Assembly (NCBI GenBank): GCA_038233075.1
Contig: JBBSMQ010000011.1
Coordinates: 62,001-126,000, forward strand
Source of the DNA: Iamia sp038233075
Lineage (GTDB): Bacteria; Actinomycetota; Acidimicrobiia; Acidimicrobiales; Iamiaceae
Direction of reading: 5' to 3'
Length of the DNA: 64,000 bases
The translations under genes and the position numbers were made by a program. This document shows, in pieces, positions 8,184 to 16,302 of this stretch (its first letter is position 1; each line of letters opens with the position of its first letter). Below the pieces are notes generated by a model. That model saw only the letters and a program-made list of their open reading frames with translations, was not told the DNA's origin and ran no database searches.

Positions 8184-9304
8184 GCCCCGCCTTCGGGGCG
8201 GAGCTCACCAGCCTTCTCGGACAGGGTGGACAGGAGGTCGTCGTAGGAGGCCTCGAAGGATTCGACCCCCTCCTTCTCCAGCAGCTCGGTGACGTCGTCG
8301 AGGTCGATCCCGACGTCGGCCAGCGCATCGAGGGTGCGTCGGGCCTCGTGGTCGTGGGCATCGATGGCGCGGGCGACGGTGCCGTGGTCGATGAAGGCCT
8401 CGAGGGTGGCGTCGGGGAGCGTGTTGACGGTGTCGGGCCCGATGAGGCTGTCGATGTAGAGGGTGTCGGGGTAGTCCGGGTCCTTGGTCGACGTCGATGC
8501 CCACAGGGGGCGCTGGACTCGTGCCCCGGCAGCGGCCAGCGCCTCCCAGCGCGACCCCGCGTAGCGTTCGCGGAAGAGGGCGTAGGCCAGGCGGGCGTTG
8601 GCCACCGCAGCCTGGCCCTTCAGGGCGAGGGCCGCCTCGGTGCCGATGGCGTCGAGGCGGCGGTCGACCTCGGCATCGACGCGGCTCACGAAGAACGAGG
8701 CGACCGAGGACACGCGGCCCACCTCAAGGGCGTTGGCGCCCGACGCCACCAGCTCCTCCAGACCGGCCTGGTGGGCCTCGATCACATCGCCGTACCGGCC
8801 CAGGCCGAAGAGCAGGGTGACGTTGACGCTGTGGCCTTGGGCGATCACCTTCTGGATGGCGGGCAGCCCCTCGGCCGTGCCGGGGATCTTCACGTACAGG
8901 TTGGGCTCGTCGATGCGCTGGTGGAGGTCGAGCGCGGCCCGGGTGGTGGCCTCGGTCTCACGGGCCAGGCTGGGCGCGACCTCGACCGAGACGTAGCCAT
9001 CGCCCCCGTCGCTCTCGTCGTAGACCGGGCGCAGCACGGCCAGGGCGCCCTCGATGTCAGACACGACTATCGCCCAGTAGGTGTCCTCGACCGACATCCC
9101 CTCGTCGAGACAGGCGAGGAGCTGGTCGTCGTAGTCGTCCGAGCCGGCGATCGCCTTCTGGAAGATGGAGGGGTTGGAGGTGATGCCCCGCACCCCCTCG
9201 TCGACCCAGGTGGCCAGCTCGCCGCCCTCGATCCAGCTGCGGCGGAGGTTGTCGAGCCACGGGCTCTGCCCCTGGTCGTCGTAGAGGTCGTGCAGGCGGG
9301 TCAT
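8180..9304 (-). CDS. tal: transaldolase
   Basis: 374-residue actinobacterial-type transaldolase. It moves a dihydroxyacetone unit between sedoheptulose-7-phosphate and glyceraldehyde-3-phosphate. Visible features are the N-terminal DNLRRSWIEGGELATWV and GVRGITSNPSIFQKAI, the Schiff-base lysine in NLYVKIPGTAEGLPAI, and SVNVTLLFGLGRY. The C-terminal part is longer than in the E. coli enzyme, as in actinobacterial homologues. It lies 25 bp downstream of tkt and overlaps pgl by 4 bp. Confidence 0.95.
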   Translation of the reverse strand: MTRLHDLYDDQGQSPWLDNLRRSWIEGGELATWVDEGVRGITSNPSIFQKAIAGSDDYDDQLLACLDEGMSVEDTYWAIVVSDIEGALAVLRPVYDESDGGDGYVSVEVAPSLARETEATTRAALDLHQRIDEPNLYVKIPGTAEGLPAIQKVIAQGHSVNVTLLFGLGRYGDVIEAHQAGLEELVASGANALEVGRVSSVASFFVSRVDAEVDRRLDAIGTEAALALKGQAAVANARLAYALFRERYAGSRWEALAAAGARVQRPLWASTSTKDPDYPDTLYIDSLIGPDTVNTLPDATLEAFIDHGTVARAIDAHDHEARRTLDALADVGIDLDDVTELLEKEGVESFEASYDDLLSTLSEKAGELRPEGGA

Positions 9305-9329
9305 CGGGGTTCCTCCGAAGGTGGGGCGG

Positions 9330-11324
9330 TCAGGGATCGACGGGGCTGTCGAGGTCAGCTAGCAGGGCCGCGGCCCGCTCGGCGACCTCGTCCGCGGTGA
9401 AGCCCATGCGGGCGAGGACCTCGCCCCCCGGTGCGGACATGCCGAAGCGATCGATGCTGACGCTGGCGTCCGACCATCGGTCCCAGCCCAGCGAGACGCC
9501 GGCCTCGACGGCGAGGGTGGGGACACCGGCGGGCAGGACCTGTTCCTGGTAGTCGAAGTCCTCGGCGTCGAAGAGGTCCCACGAGGGCATCGACACGACC
9601 CGCACGGCATGGCCGTCCTGACGGAGGACCTCGGCCGCGTCGAGGCAGACCGAGACCTCGCTGCCGGTGCCGACGAGGACGACGTCGGGCTCGCCCTCGG
9701 CGTTGCCGCCGTCGTCGGCGAGGACGTAGGCACCGCGGGCCACTCCGTCGGCATCGGTGCCGTCGAGCACGGGCAGACCCTGCCGGGACAGGGCCAGGGC
9801 GGTGGGTCCGGCGCCATCGACCGCCACTCGCCAGGCGGCCGCGGTCTCGTTGGCGTCGGCCGGGCGGATGAACCGCAGCCCGGGGATGGCCCGCAGGGCC
9901 ATGAGGTGCTCGACCGGCTGGTGGGTCGGGCCGTCCTCGCCCAGGCCCACCGAGTCGTGGGTGAAGGAGAAGATGACCTTGGCCTCGCTCAGCGCCGCCA
10001 GGCGCACCGCGGGGCGGCAGTAGTCGCTGAACTGCATGAAGGTGCCGCCGACCGGGAGGGTGCCTCCGTGAAGGGCCAACCCGTTGATGACCGCAGCCAT
10101 GCCGTGCTCGCGGATGCCGAAGTAGATCTGGCGCCCGCCCGGATCCTTGGCCGACTGCACGCCCACGTCGGAGATGTCGGTGCCGGTGTTGCCGGAGAGG
10201 TCGGCGCCGCCGCCGAGGAGGCCGGGAACGGACTCGAGCAGGGCCTCGAAGCAGGCCCCGCTGGCCTTACGGGTGGCGATCTCCTCGCCGGGCTCGAAGG
10301 TGGGCAGGGCGTCGACCCACCCGTCCCGGCCGGTGCCGGCCTGGGCCGCGGCCCAGGCGTCCTTGTCGCCCTCCCAGGCGTCGAAGCGCTCCTGCCACTG
10401 GCGGTGGGCCTCGCCGCCTCGGAGCCCGGCCTCCTGGTACATCTCCCGGACGTCGTCGGGGACGTGGAACATCTCTTCCGGCGGGAGACCCATGACCTCC
10501 TTGGTCCGGGCCACCTCCTCGGCGTCGATGGGGTTGCCGTGGGCGGCAGGGTCGTCGGTGAACTGCGGGGACGGGTAGCCCACGTGGCTCCGTACCACCA
10601 CGAGGGTGGGTCGGGTCTCGTCGGCCTTGGCGGCCAGGAGCGCGCCTTCCAGGGCGTCGAGGTCGTTGGCCACCTCGCCCAGGTCGAGGACCTCCCAGCC
10701 GTAGGCGCGGAATCGGGCCGGCACGTCGTCGGAGTAGCTCAGCTCGGTGCGGCCGTCGATGGTGATGTGGTTGTCGTCGTAGACGGCGACGAGACGACCC
10801 AGGCCCAGGTGGCCGGCCAAGGAGGCGGCCTCGTGGCTGACGCCCTCCATCAGGTCGCCGTCGGACACGATGCCCCAGGTGTGGTGGTCGACGACCTCGG
10901 CCCCGTAGGTGGCCCGGAGCCACCGCTCGGCCAGGGCCAGCCCGACGGCGTTGCCGATCCCCTGACCCAGGGGCCCGGTGGTGACCTCGACGCCGGCGGT
11001 GTGGTGGACCTCGGGGTGGCCCGGGGTGGCCGACCCCCACGAGCGGAACGCCTTCAGGTCGTCGAGGGTGAGCCCGTACCCGGTCAGGTGCAGCATCGAG
11101 TACTGCAGCACCGAGGCGTGGCCGCAGGAGAGCACGAAGCGGTCGCGGTCGACCCAGTGGGGCGAGGTGGCGTCGTACTTCATCACCCTGGTCCACAGCA
11201 GGTGGGCCAGCGGGGCGAGGGCCATGGCCGTGCCCTGGTGGCCGCTGCTGGCCTCCAGGGGCATGTCCATGGACAGGCCCCGGATGACGTTGATGGCGCG
11301 CTGCTCGAGATCGGCGTCGGTCAC
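9330..11324 (-). CDS. tkt: transketolase
   Basis: 664-residue thiamine-diphosphate enzyme of the non-oxidative pentose phosphate pathway. The N-terminal domain has SSGHQGTAMALAPLAHLLW and the ThDP motif GDGDLMEG-like SDGDLMEGVSHEA with the following NHIT. The pyrimidine-binding domain has REHGMAAVINGLALHGG and FSFTHDSVGLGEDGPTHQP. The C-terminal domain is complete. The GTG start is preceded by TAGAGT at the leaderless distance. First gene of the tkt-tal-pgl operon. Confidence 0.96.
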   Translation of the reverse strand: MTDADLEQRAINVIRGLSMDMPLEASSGHQGTAMALAPLAHLLWTRVMKYDATSPHWVDRDRFVLSCGHASVLQYSMLHLTGYGLTLDDLKAFRSWGSATPGHPEVHHTAGVEVTTGPLGQGIGNAVGLALAERWLRATYGAEVVDHHTWGIVSDGDLMEGVSHEAASLAGHLGLGRLVAVYDDNHITIDGRTELSYSDDVPARFRAYGWEVLDLGEVANDLDALEGALLAAKADETRPTLVVVRSHVGYPSPQFTDDPAAHGNPIDAEEVARTKEVMGLPPEEMFHVPDDVREMYQEAGLRGGEAHRQWQERFDAWEGDKDAWAAAQAGTGRDGWVDALPTFEPGEEIATRKASGACFEALLESVPGLLGGGADLSGNTGTDISDVGVQSAKDPGGRQIYFGIREHGMAAVINGLALHGGTLPVGGTFMQFSDYCRPAVRLAALSEAKVIFSFTHDSVGLGEDGPTHQPVEHLMALRAIPGLRFIRPADANETAAAWRVAVDGAGPTALALSRQGLPVLDGTDADGVARGAYVLADDGGNAEGEPDVVLVGTGSEVSVCLDAAEVLRQDGHAVRVVSMPSWDLFDAEDFDYQEQVLPAGVPTLAVEAGVSLGWDRWSDASVSIDRFGMSAPGGEVLARMGFTADEVAERAAALLADLDSPVDP

Positions 11325-11330
11325 GGGTGC

Positions 11331-11336
11331 ACTCTA
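11331..11336 (-). promoter_or_regulatory. leaderless-type -10 box (TAGAGT) of tkt
   Basis: TAGAGT on the minus strand ends 6 bases before the tkt GTG at 11324. It would drive the whole tkt-tal-pgl unit. Confidence 0.55.
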
Positions 11337-11401
11337 CCGAGAACCACCGGGCCGCCGACCCCGCGCCGCCGGCGCGGCACCTCTTCATCGCCCACCCGGG
11401 C

Positions 11402-11433
11402 CCCTGACGATGCGTCAGGGATCCGCGTAGAGT
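11402..11433 (+). promoter_or_regulatory. aldehyde dehydrogenase promoter with overlapping palindrome
   Basis: An 8-bp inverted repeat, CCCTGACG-ATG-CGTCAGGG (11402..11420), covers the position of a -35 box (CTGACG or TGACGA). A TAGAGT -10 box follows at 11428..11433 with 17-18 bp spacing. A palindrome on the -35 suggests an operator for a dimeric repressor. The regulator is unknown; no binding data are available. Confidence 0.45.
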
Positions 11434-11464
11434 GACCTGGACACCTGACCAGGAGCACCGCGCC

Positions 11465-12916
11465 ATGCCCGACACGCCTGTCCACGACCGCCTGTTCATC
11501 GGAGGCGACTGGGTCGCTCCCGCCGGCGCAGGGACCATCGACGTCATCAACCCGTCGACCGAGGAGCGGGCCGGCACGGTGCCCGACGGCACCGAGGCCG
11601 ACATCGACGCCGCGGTGGCGGCGGCTCGCACGGCCTTCGACGAGGGCCCCTGGCCCCAGATGAGCCCCAAGGAGCGGGCTGCGGTCCTGGCCGCGGCCTC
11701 GGGGGCCATCATCGCCGACATGCAGGGGATCGCCGAGCTCATCTCGGCCGAGAACGGGTGTCCGGTGTCGTGGTCGGTCATGGGCCAGGTCTTCGCGGCC
11801 ACGATGGTGGCCGACCAGTACGTGGGGCTGGCCGACTCCTACCCCTTCACCGACATGCGGGCCGGGATGATGGGCCCGTCCGAGGTGCGGAGGGTGCCGG
11901 TGGGCGTGGCCGCCGGCATCGTGCCGTGGAACGTGCCGCTGTTCCTGGCCATGATGAAGCTGGCACCCGCGCTCGTCGCGGGCTGCACCATGGTGCTCAA
12001 GCCGGCTCCCGAGACACCTCTCGACGCCTACATCCTAGCCCAGATCCTCGCCGATGCCGGTCTGCCCCCGGGGGTGCTCAACATCGTGGCCGCCGGGCGC
12101 GAGGTCGCGGAGCACCTGGTGACCCATCCCGACGTGGACAAGGTGTCCTTCACCGGGTCCACGGCGGCCGGTCGTCGCATCGGTGCCCTGTGCGGCGAGC
12201 GCCTCCGGCCCTGCACCCTGGAGCTGGGCGGCAAGTCGGCGGCCATCATCCTCGACGATGCCGACCTGGCCACCGTCGTGCCCGGCCTCGTGCCCAACGG
12301 GATGATGAACAACGGCGAGGCCTGTGTGGCCCAGACCCGCATCCTGGCCAGCCGGGAGCGCTACGGCGAGGTGGTGGAAGCGGTGACCGAGGCGGTCAGC
12401 GCCATGGCGGTGGGCGACGCCCTCGATCCCGCCACCCAGGTCGGCCCGCTGGTGGCCGAGCGCCAGCGCGACCGGGTCGAGGGCTACATCGCGTCGGGTC
12501 GGGAGCAGGGCGCCCGCATCACCGTCGGCGGGGGCCGTCCGAGCGGTCTCGACCGGGGGTGGTTCGTCAAGCCGACGGTGTTCGCCGACGTCACCAACGA
12601 CATGAAGATCGCCCAGGAGGAGATCTTCGGGCCGGTCCTGTCGGTGATCGCCTACGACGACGTCGATGATGCCGTCCGCATCGCCAACGACTCCGACTAC
12701 GGCCTCTCCGGTTCGGTGTGGGGGGCCGATCAGCCGTTCGCGGCCGACGTGGCCCGTCGCATGCGGACCGGCACGTGCAACGTCAACACCTTCACCCTGG
12801 ACATGTGCTCACCCTTCGGCGGTGTGAAGTCCTCCGGCGTCGGGCGGGAGCTGGGCCCCGAGGGCCTGGAGGCCTACCTCGAGACCCGCACCATCGCCCA
12901 CGCCTCCGAGGGTTGA
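11465..12916 (+). CDS. NAD(P)-dependent aldehyde dehydrogenase
   Basis: 483-residue member of the aldehyde dehydrogenase superfamily that oxidises an aldehyde to its acid. The general-base Glu is in TLELGGKSAAIIL and the nucleophile is the Cys in MNNGEACVAQTRIL. The end GVKSSGVGRELGPEGLEAY is a family signature. The ATG at 11465 is chosen because AGGAGC lies at the right distance and the family start (DRLFIGGDWV) follows. It is followed 10 bp later by a phosphotransferase gene. Substrate is not evident. Confidence 0.92.
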   Translation: MPDTPVHDRLFIGGDWVAPAGAGTIDVINPSTEERAGTVPDGTEADIDAAVAAARTAFDEGPWPQMSPKERAAVLAAASGAIIADMQGIAELISAENGCPVSWSVMGQVFAATMVADQYVGLADSYPFTDMRAGMMGPSEVRRVPVGVAAGIVPWNVPLFLAMMKLAPALVAGCTMVLKPAPETPLDAYILAQILADAGLPPGVLNIVAAGREVAEHLVTHPDVDKVSFTGSTAAGRRIGALCGERLRPCTLELGGKSAAIILDDADLATVVPGLVPNGMMNNGEACVAQTRILASRERYGEVVEAVTEAVSAMAVGDALDPATQVGPLVAERQRDRVEGYIASGREQGARITVGGGRPSGLDRGWFVKPTVFADVTNDMKIAQEEIFGPVLSVIAYDDVDDAVRIANDSDYGLSGSVWGADQPFAADVARRMRTGTCNVNTFTLDMCSPFGGVKSSGVGRELGPEGLEAYLETRTIAHASEG

Positions 12917-12926
12917 GCGGCCCGCC

Positions 12927-14039
12927 ATGGCCCTCCCCAGCCCTCGGGACCCCGAGGTCACCCGCAAGGACCTGGCCAGCTGGCTGAGGAGCCGGCTCGA
13001 CACGGATGTCACCGTGGGCGAGCCGATGGGGCCGCCCGCCACCGGGTTCAGCAACGAGACGATCCTGGTCGACGCGACGTGGGACGACGGCGGAGGGCCG
13101 GCCCGCCACGGCCTGGCGGTGCGGGTCCAGCCCACGTCGCACACCGTGTTCCCGAACGACCTCTTCGCAGCGCAGCACCGGGTGATGTCGGCCCTCGGCG
13201 ACCAGCCCGGGCTGCGCGTGCCCCGGCTGCGCTGGTTGGAGGAGGACCCTTCGGTGCTGGGCGCTCCGTTCATGGTCATGGACCGGGTCGACGGCGAGGC
13301 CCCCAGCGACAGCCCGCCCTACAGCACCGAGGGCTGGCTGAAGGACGGTGGGCCCGATCTGCAGCGGGCGGTCTGGGAACGGGGCCACGACGCCATGGTC
13401 GCGGTGCACTGTGTCGACTGGCGGGCACTGGGGTTGGCCGACCTCGACCCCTGCCCGGACGGCGGCAGCCGCCTGGGGGCCCGGGTGGACGAGTGGGAGG
13501 CCATGCTGGCCTGGGCGTCGCCCGAGGAGCGCCAGGTCGTGCCCGAGGCCGGTCTGGCCTGGTTGCGCGAGAACCAGCCCCCCGACGTCGATGAGCCCGC
13601 CCTGTGCTGGGGCGACAGCCGCATCGGCAACCAGCTCTTCGCCCACCGGGGGTCGGCCGACACCGTCGAGGTGGCCGCCGTCGTCGACTGGGAGATGGTC
13701 CACGTGGGCGACCCGGTGCAGGACCTGGGCTGGTTCACGTGGATGGACCACACGCTCTCGGCCGGGCTCGAGGTGCCCCGGCTGCCGGGCCTGCCCTCGG
13801 TGGCCGAGACCACGGCCCGCTGGGAGGCGGTCACGGGCCGTTCGGCCGAGCACCACCGGTGGGCCGAGATCCAGGCTGGCGTCGGCTTCGCCATCGTCAT
13901 GGTCCGCCTCACGGCCCTGCTGAAGGACGTGGAGCTGTTCCCCCAGGACTCCGACTTCGCCCGCACCAACATGGGGGCCGCCACCCTGGAACAGGCGCTT
14001 CGGGACCTGGACATCGAACCCGACACCGACCTGGGCTGA
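12927..14039 (+). CDS. phosphotransferase, aminoglycoside phosphotransferase (APH/ACAD10-like) family
   Basis: 370-residue kinase-fold protein. The N-terminal lobe has GPPATGFSNETILVDATW (nucleotide loop). The catalytic loop appears as LCWGDSRIGNQLF, a variant of HGD-x4-N with Trp in place of His. The metal-binding motif is VVDWEMVHVGDPVQDLGW. This is the branch of the APH family common in actinobacteria and linked to acyl-CoA metabolism rather than drug resistance. It is in an operon with the aldehyde dehydrogenase (10 bp gap), so it may act on a related metabolite. Confidence 0.85.
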   Translation: MALPSPRDPEVTRKDLASWLRSRLDTDVTVGEPMGPPATGFSNETILVDATWDDGGGPARHGLAVRVQPTSHTVFPNDLFAAQHRVMSALGDQPGLRVPRLRWLEEDPSVLGAPFMVMDRVDGEAPSDSPPYSTEGWLKDGGPDLQRAVWERGHDAMVAVHCVDWRALGLADLDPCPDGGSRLGARVDEWEAMLAWASPEERQVVPEAGLAWLRENQPPDVDEPALCWGDSRIGNQLFAHRGSADTVEVAAVVDWEMVHVGDPVQDLGWFTWMDHTLSAGLEVPRLPGLPSVAETTARWEAVTGRSAEHHRWAEIQAGVGFAIVMVRLTALLKDVELFPQDSDFARTNMGAATLEQALRDLDIEPDTDLG

Positions 14040-14040
14040 G

Positions 14041-14620
14041 CTGAGCGGCCGGCGCGTCGTCACGGTGGCCGCGACCAGGGCGACGCCCACCAGAGCATCC
14101 GCCGTCCGCACCGTCGTGTCGCCGCCGGGCCGCGGACCCCACCGCTCGATCGCCGGGGCCACGCCGGAGGCGACGACAGCGCGCCGGCCAGGGCCAGGGC
14201 CGGCTCGCTCCCGGTCCCGCCCACGAGGATGACGTCGAGGGCCGTGCTGGCGAGGGCACCGACAGGGCGAGTCCCACCCACACCGGCGCGCTCGACGCGG
14301 CGCGGCGCACCGCCAGGACCGCGAGTCCGCCCGCCCCGGTTGACACCAGCGCGGTGGTGGCGACGGCCAGCGGCGCCGACGCCTCGGAACGGGGCCGCGT
14401 TGGGGTGGTCGGCCAGGAAGCCCTCGAGGGCGTCGTCGTCGTCCCACCAGGCGACCAGGCCACTCCGACGGGGCTGGACGTCGGGTCGCACCGCCGGGGA
14501 GAACGCCCCGCACAGGGCCTTGTTCGACCACCGCAACCCGTCCACCTGGGACGGCTTGGGGGACGTGCGGGTGACGGTGCGCAGCGGGCTGGCGTCGATG
14601 ACGTGGACCGAGGCGATCAT
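14041..14620 (-). pseudogene. frameshifted relic: CrtA-like N-terminus plus membrane-protein remnant
   Basis: Reading the minus strand from ATG 14620, about 80 coherent residues (IASVHVIDASPLRTV, then VDGLRWSNKALCGAF and GLVAWWDDDDALEGFLADHP) resemble the N-terminal part of spheroidene-monooxygenase-like proteins. Near 14370 the sense shifts frame into a hydrophobic stretch (TTALVSTGAGGLAVLAV), again near 14265 (ALASTALDVILVGG), and again near 14190 (VVASGVAPAIERWG, then TADALVGVALVAATV). Codon-level coherence continues through each shift, as expected of a decayed gene or two fused remnants. No intact product is possible. Family assignment of the first part is tentative. Confidence 0.5.
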
Positions 14621-14701
14621 GGTGGAGGGCTCCTCCGGGCTGGTGACCTCACCGCAGTCTTCCACCGGTGCGGGCCACGGACCCATCCTGGCGGCCGCGG
14701 C

Positions 14702-15865
14702 CTACGGGCGGTCGCGGAGGAGCAGCACCGAGGCGGTGAAGCCGTGGAGGTGGCTGCGGTCACCGATGGGGCCGATCTCCCCGGCGCAGGCCATCCCCGC
14801 CACCGCAGGCCCGACCAGGTCGGTGACCAGCTCGGCATCGTGGTCGGGCTGGCCGAAGAACCCGAAGCCCCGACCGTTGCAGGTGAAGACCAGCGCACCC
14901 TGGTCCCGGTCGTCGGGCACCTCATCACCGACCTCGGCCAGCAGCCGTCGCAGCTCCTCGTCGGCACTGGCCGAGTCGCGGACGTGGAACTGCACCGTGG
15001 TGCCCACCTCCACCCGCTCGCCGATGGCCAGGCCGCGCCGGTCGGGGTCGGCTCCGACGATGCCCCGGATGAGGAAGTCGCCGGTGGCGAATGTCGGTAG
15101 GCCCTCGTCGACGACGACGCCGACCTGCGGTCCGGTCTCGAAGGCGGTCCTCTCGTCGTCTCCCAGGCTCTGCCCCACCTCGAGGAGCCGGTCGAGGGCG
15201 GGCTGGCCCGCCAGCTCGAGCAGCAGTGGGCCGTCGACGCCGGTGACGATCATGGGCTCGCCCACCGGCCGACACCCCTGGCTCACCAGCGGGACGGCGA
15301 CGACGCCGGGCGGGAGGAGCAACCCCACCGCACCGTCGCGATGGACCTCGTCATCGACGATCAGCCGGTTGCCCCCCGGGCCCCGAGCACCCGAGGCCAG
15401 GCCGCCCACCACCGTGAGGTCGGGCAGATCCTGGGCCAGGCCCGCCAGCAGGGCTTCCAGGGGAAGCGAGAAGGGGTCGGCCAGCAGGAGGAGGGTGCGC
15501 GACCCACCCTGGGCCTGGGCCGCGGGCACGCCTCGGATGCGCATGCCCCCCTCGACCTGCTCACCCTCGAGGCGGACGGCCGTCGTCGGGCCCACGTTGG
15601 CGGCCCACAGCGCCACCGCCGGCCCCTGCTCCACCTCGCGGGCGCCACCGATCACCGTCGAGGCGGTGGTGCCGACCAGCGCACCGGGAGCGAGGGTGGC
15701 CGCCACGGTGGCGGCCAGGTCCTCGGCCGCGCCCGCCAGGGCGGGCGAGAGGAAGAGCACGGCCAGGTCCGGCGCAGGACCCACGCGGTCGAGCACGGCA
15801 CCGACGACCTCACCGATCGCCTCGGGCGGAGACGGGTGCTCGGACAGGGCGGCGGCGAAGGTCAC
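14702..15865 (-). CDS. FIST N- and C-domain sensory protein
   Basis: 387-residue protein with the two-part FIST architecture. FIST domains are thought to bind small ligands, perhaps amino acids, in signal transduction. The N-terminal domain contains DLAVLFLSPAL and LVGTTASTVIGG. The middle contains TVVGGLASGARGPGGNRLI. The C-terminal FIST_C domain contains FLIRGIVGADPDRRGLAIGE and ends with CNGRGFGFFGQPDHDAELV and AGMACAGEIGPI. The GTG at 15865 is preferred; GAGAGGCGGG lies upstream. No kinase or receiver domain is fused. It follows the 128-aa gene by 10 bp. Confidence 0.88.
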   Translation of the reverse strand: MTFAAALSEHPSPPEAIGEVVGAVLDRVGPAPDLAVLFLSPALAGAAEDLAATVAATLAPGALVGTTASTVIGGAREVEQGPAVALWAANVGPTTAVRLEGEQVEGGMRIRGVPAAQAQGGSRTLLLLADPFSLPLEALLAGLAQDLPDLTVVGGLASGARGPGGNRLIVDDEVHRDGAVGLLLPPGVVAVPLVSQGCRPVGEPMIVTGVDGPLLLELAGQPALDRLLEVGQSLGDDERTAFETGPQVGVVVDEGLPTFATGDFLIRGIVGADPDRRGLAIGERVEVGTTVQFHVRDSASADEELRRLLAEVGDEVPDDRDQGALVFTCNGRGFGFFGQPDHDAELVTDLVGPAVAGMACAGEIGPIGDRSHLHGFTASVLLLRDRP

Positions 15866-15875
15866 GTCCCGCCTC

Positions 15876-16262
15876 TCAGTCCACTGGTGGCAGGAGGGTG
15901 AGGGGGACGACGGTGGTGGGGCCCTGGTCGAGGCGGCAGTGGGCCTCGACGGTGCCGTGGTCGGCGAACTCGAGCTGGGCGCGGACCAGCCGGTAGTTGA
16001 ACTTGCCCGGCTCCACCTGCAAGGGCTGCACGTTGCGGGCGATCTGCTCGCCGTCCCGCTGGTAGACGACCTCGAGGCCACCTTGGCCGTCCTCGTCCTC
16101 TCGGCACCGGACCAGGACGAGGAGGTGGGGTTCGACGGTGACGGGAACGGGGGAGGGGGCGGCCAGGGAGAAGTGCACGCCCGTCAGGTCGATGCGCGTC
16201 GAGGGCCCGGGGACCGAGCGCATCTCCATCTCCTCGATGAAGACGGCGGCGACGATGTCCAT
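15876..16262 (-). CDS. conserved hypothetical protein (128 aa, beta-rich)
   Basis: 128-residue soluble protein beginning MDIVAAVFIEEMEMRSVPGP. It has alternating hydrophobic strands (HLLVLVRCREDEDG, RLVRAQLEFADHG) and no cysteines in motifs. The style is like DUF6941-type proteins with a beta sandwich, but I cannot confirm this. The ATG follows a TACGGT box by 6 bases, and the FIST gene follows 10 bp downstream, so the two form a small operon and may act together. Confidence 0.65.
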   Translation of the reverse strand: MDIVAAVFIEEMEMRSVPGPSTRIDLTGVHFSLAAPSPVPVTVEPHLLVLVRCREDEDGQGGLEVVYQRDGEQIARNVQPLQVEPGKFNYRLVRAQLEFADHGTVEAHCRLDQGPTTVVPLTLLPPVD

Positions 16263-16268
16263 GGCCCC

Positions 16269-16274
16269 ACCGTA
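16269..16274 (-). promoter_or_regulatory. leaderless-type -10 box (TACGGT)
   Basis: TACGGT on the minus strand lies 6 bases before ATG 16262 and would drive the 128-aa gene and the FIST gene. Confidence 0.5.
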
Positions 16275-16302
16275 GGCGCCATCGACCGCACGCCCTCCTC
16301 CC

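Noticed and set aside
9609..11435. 608-residue plus-strand frame opposite transketolase
   Set aside because: It is antisense to a certain transketolase gene, with no domain of its own.
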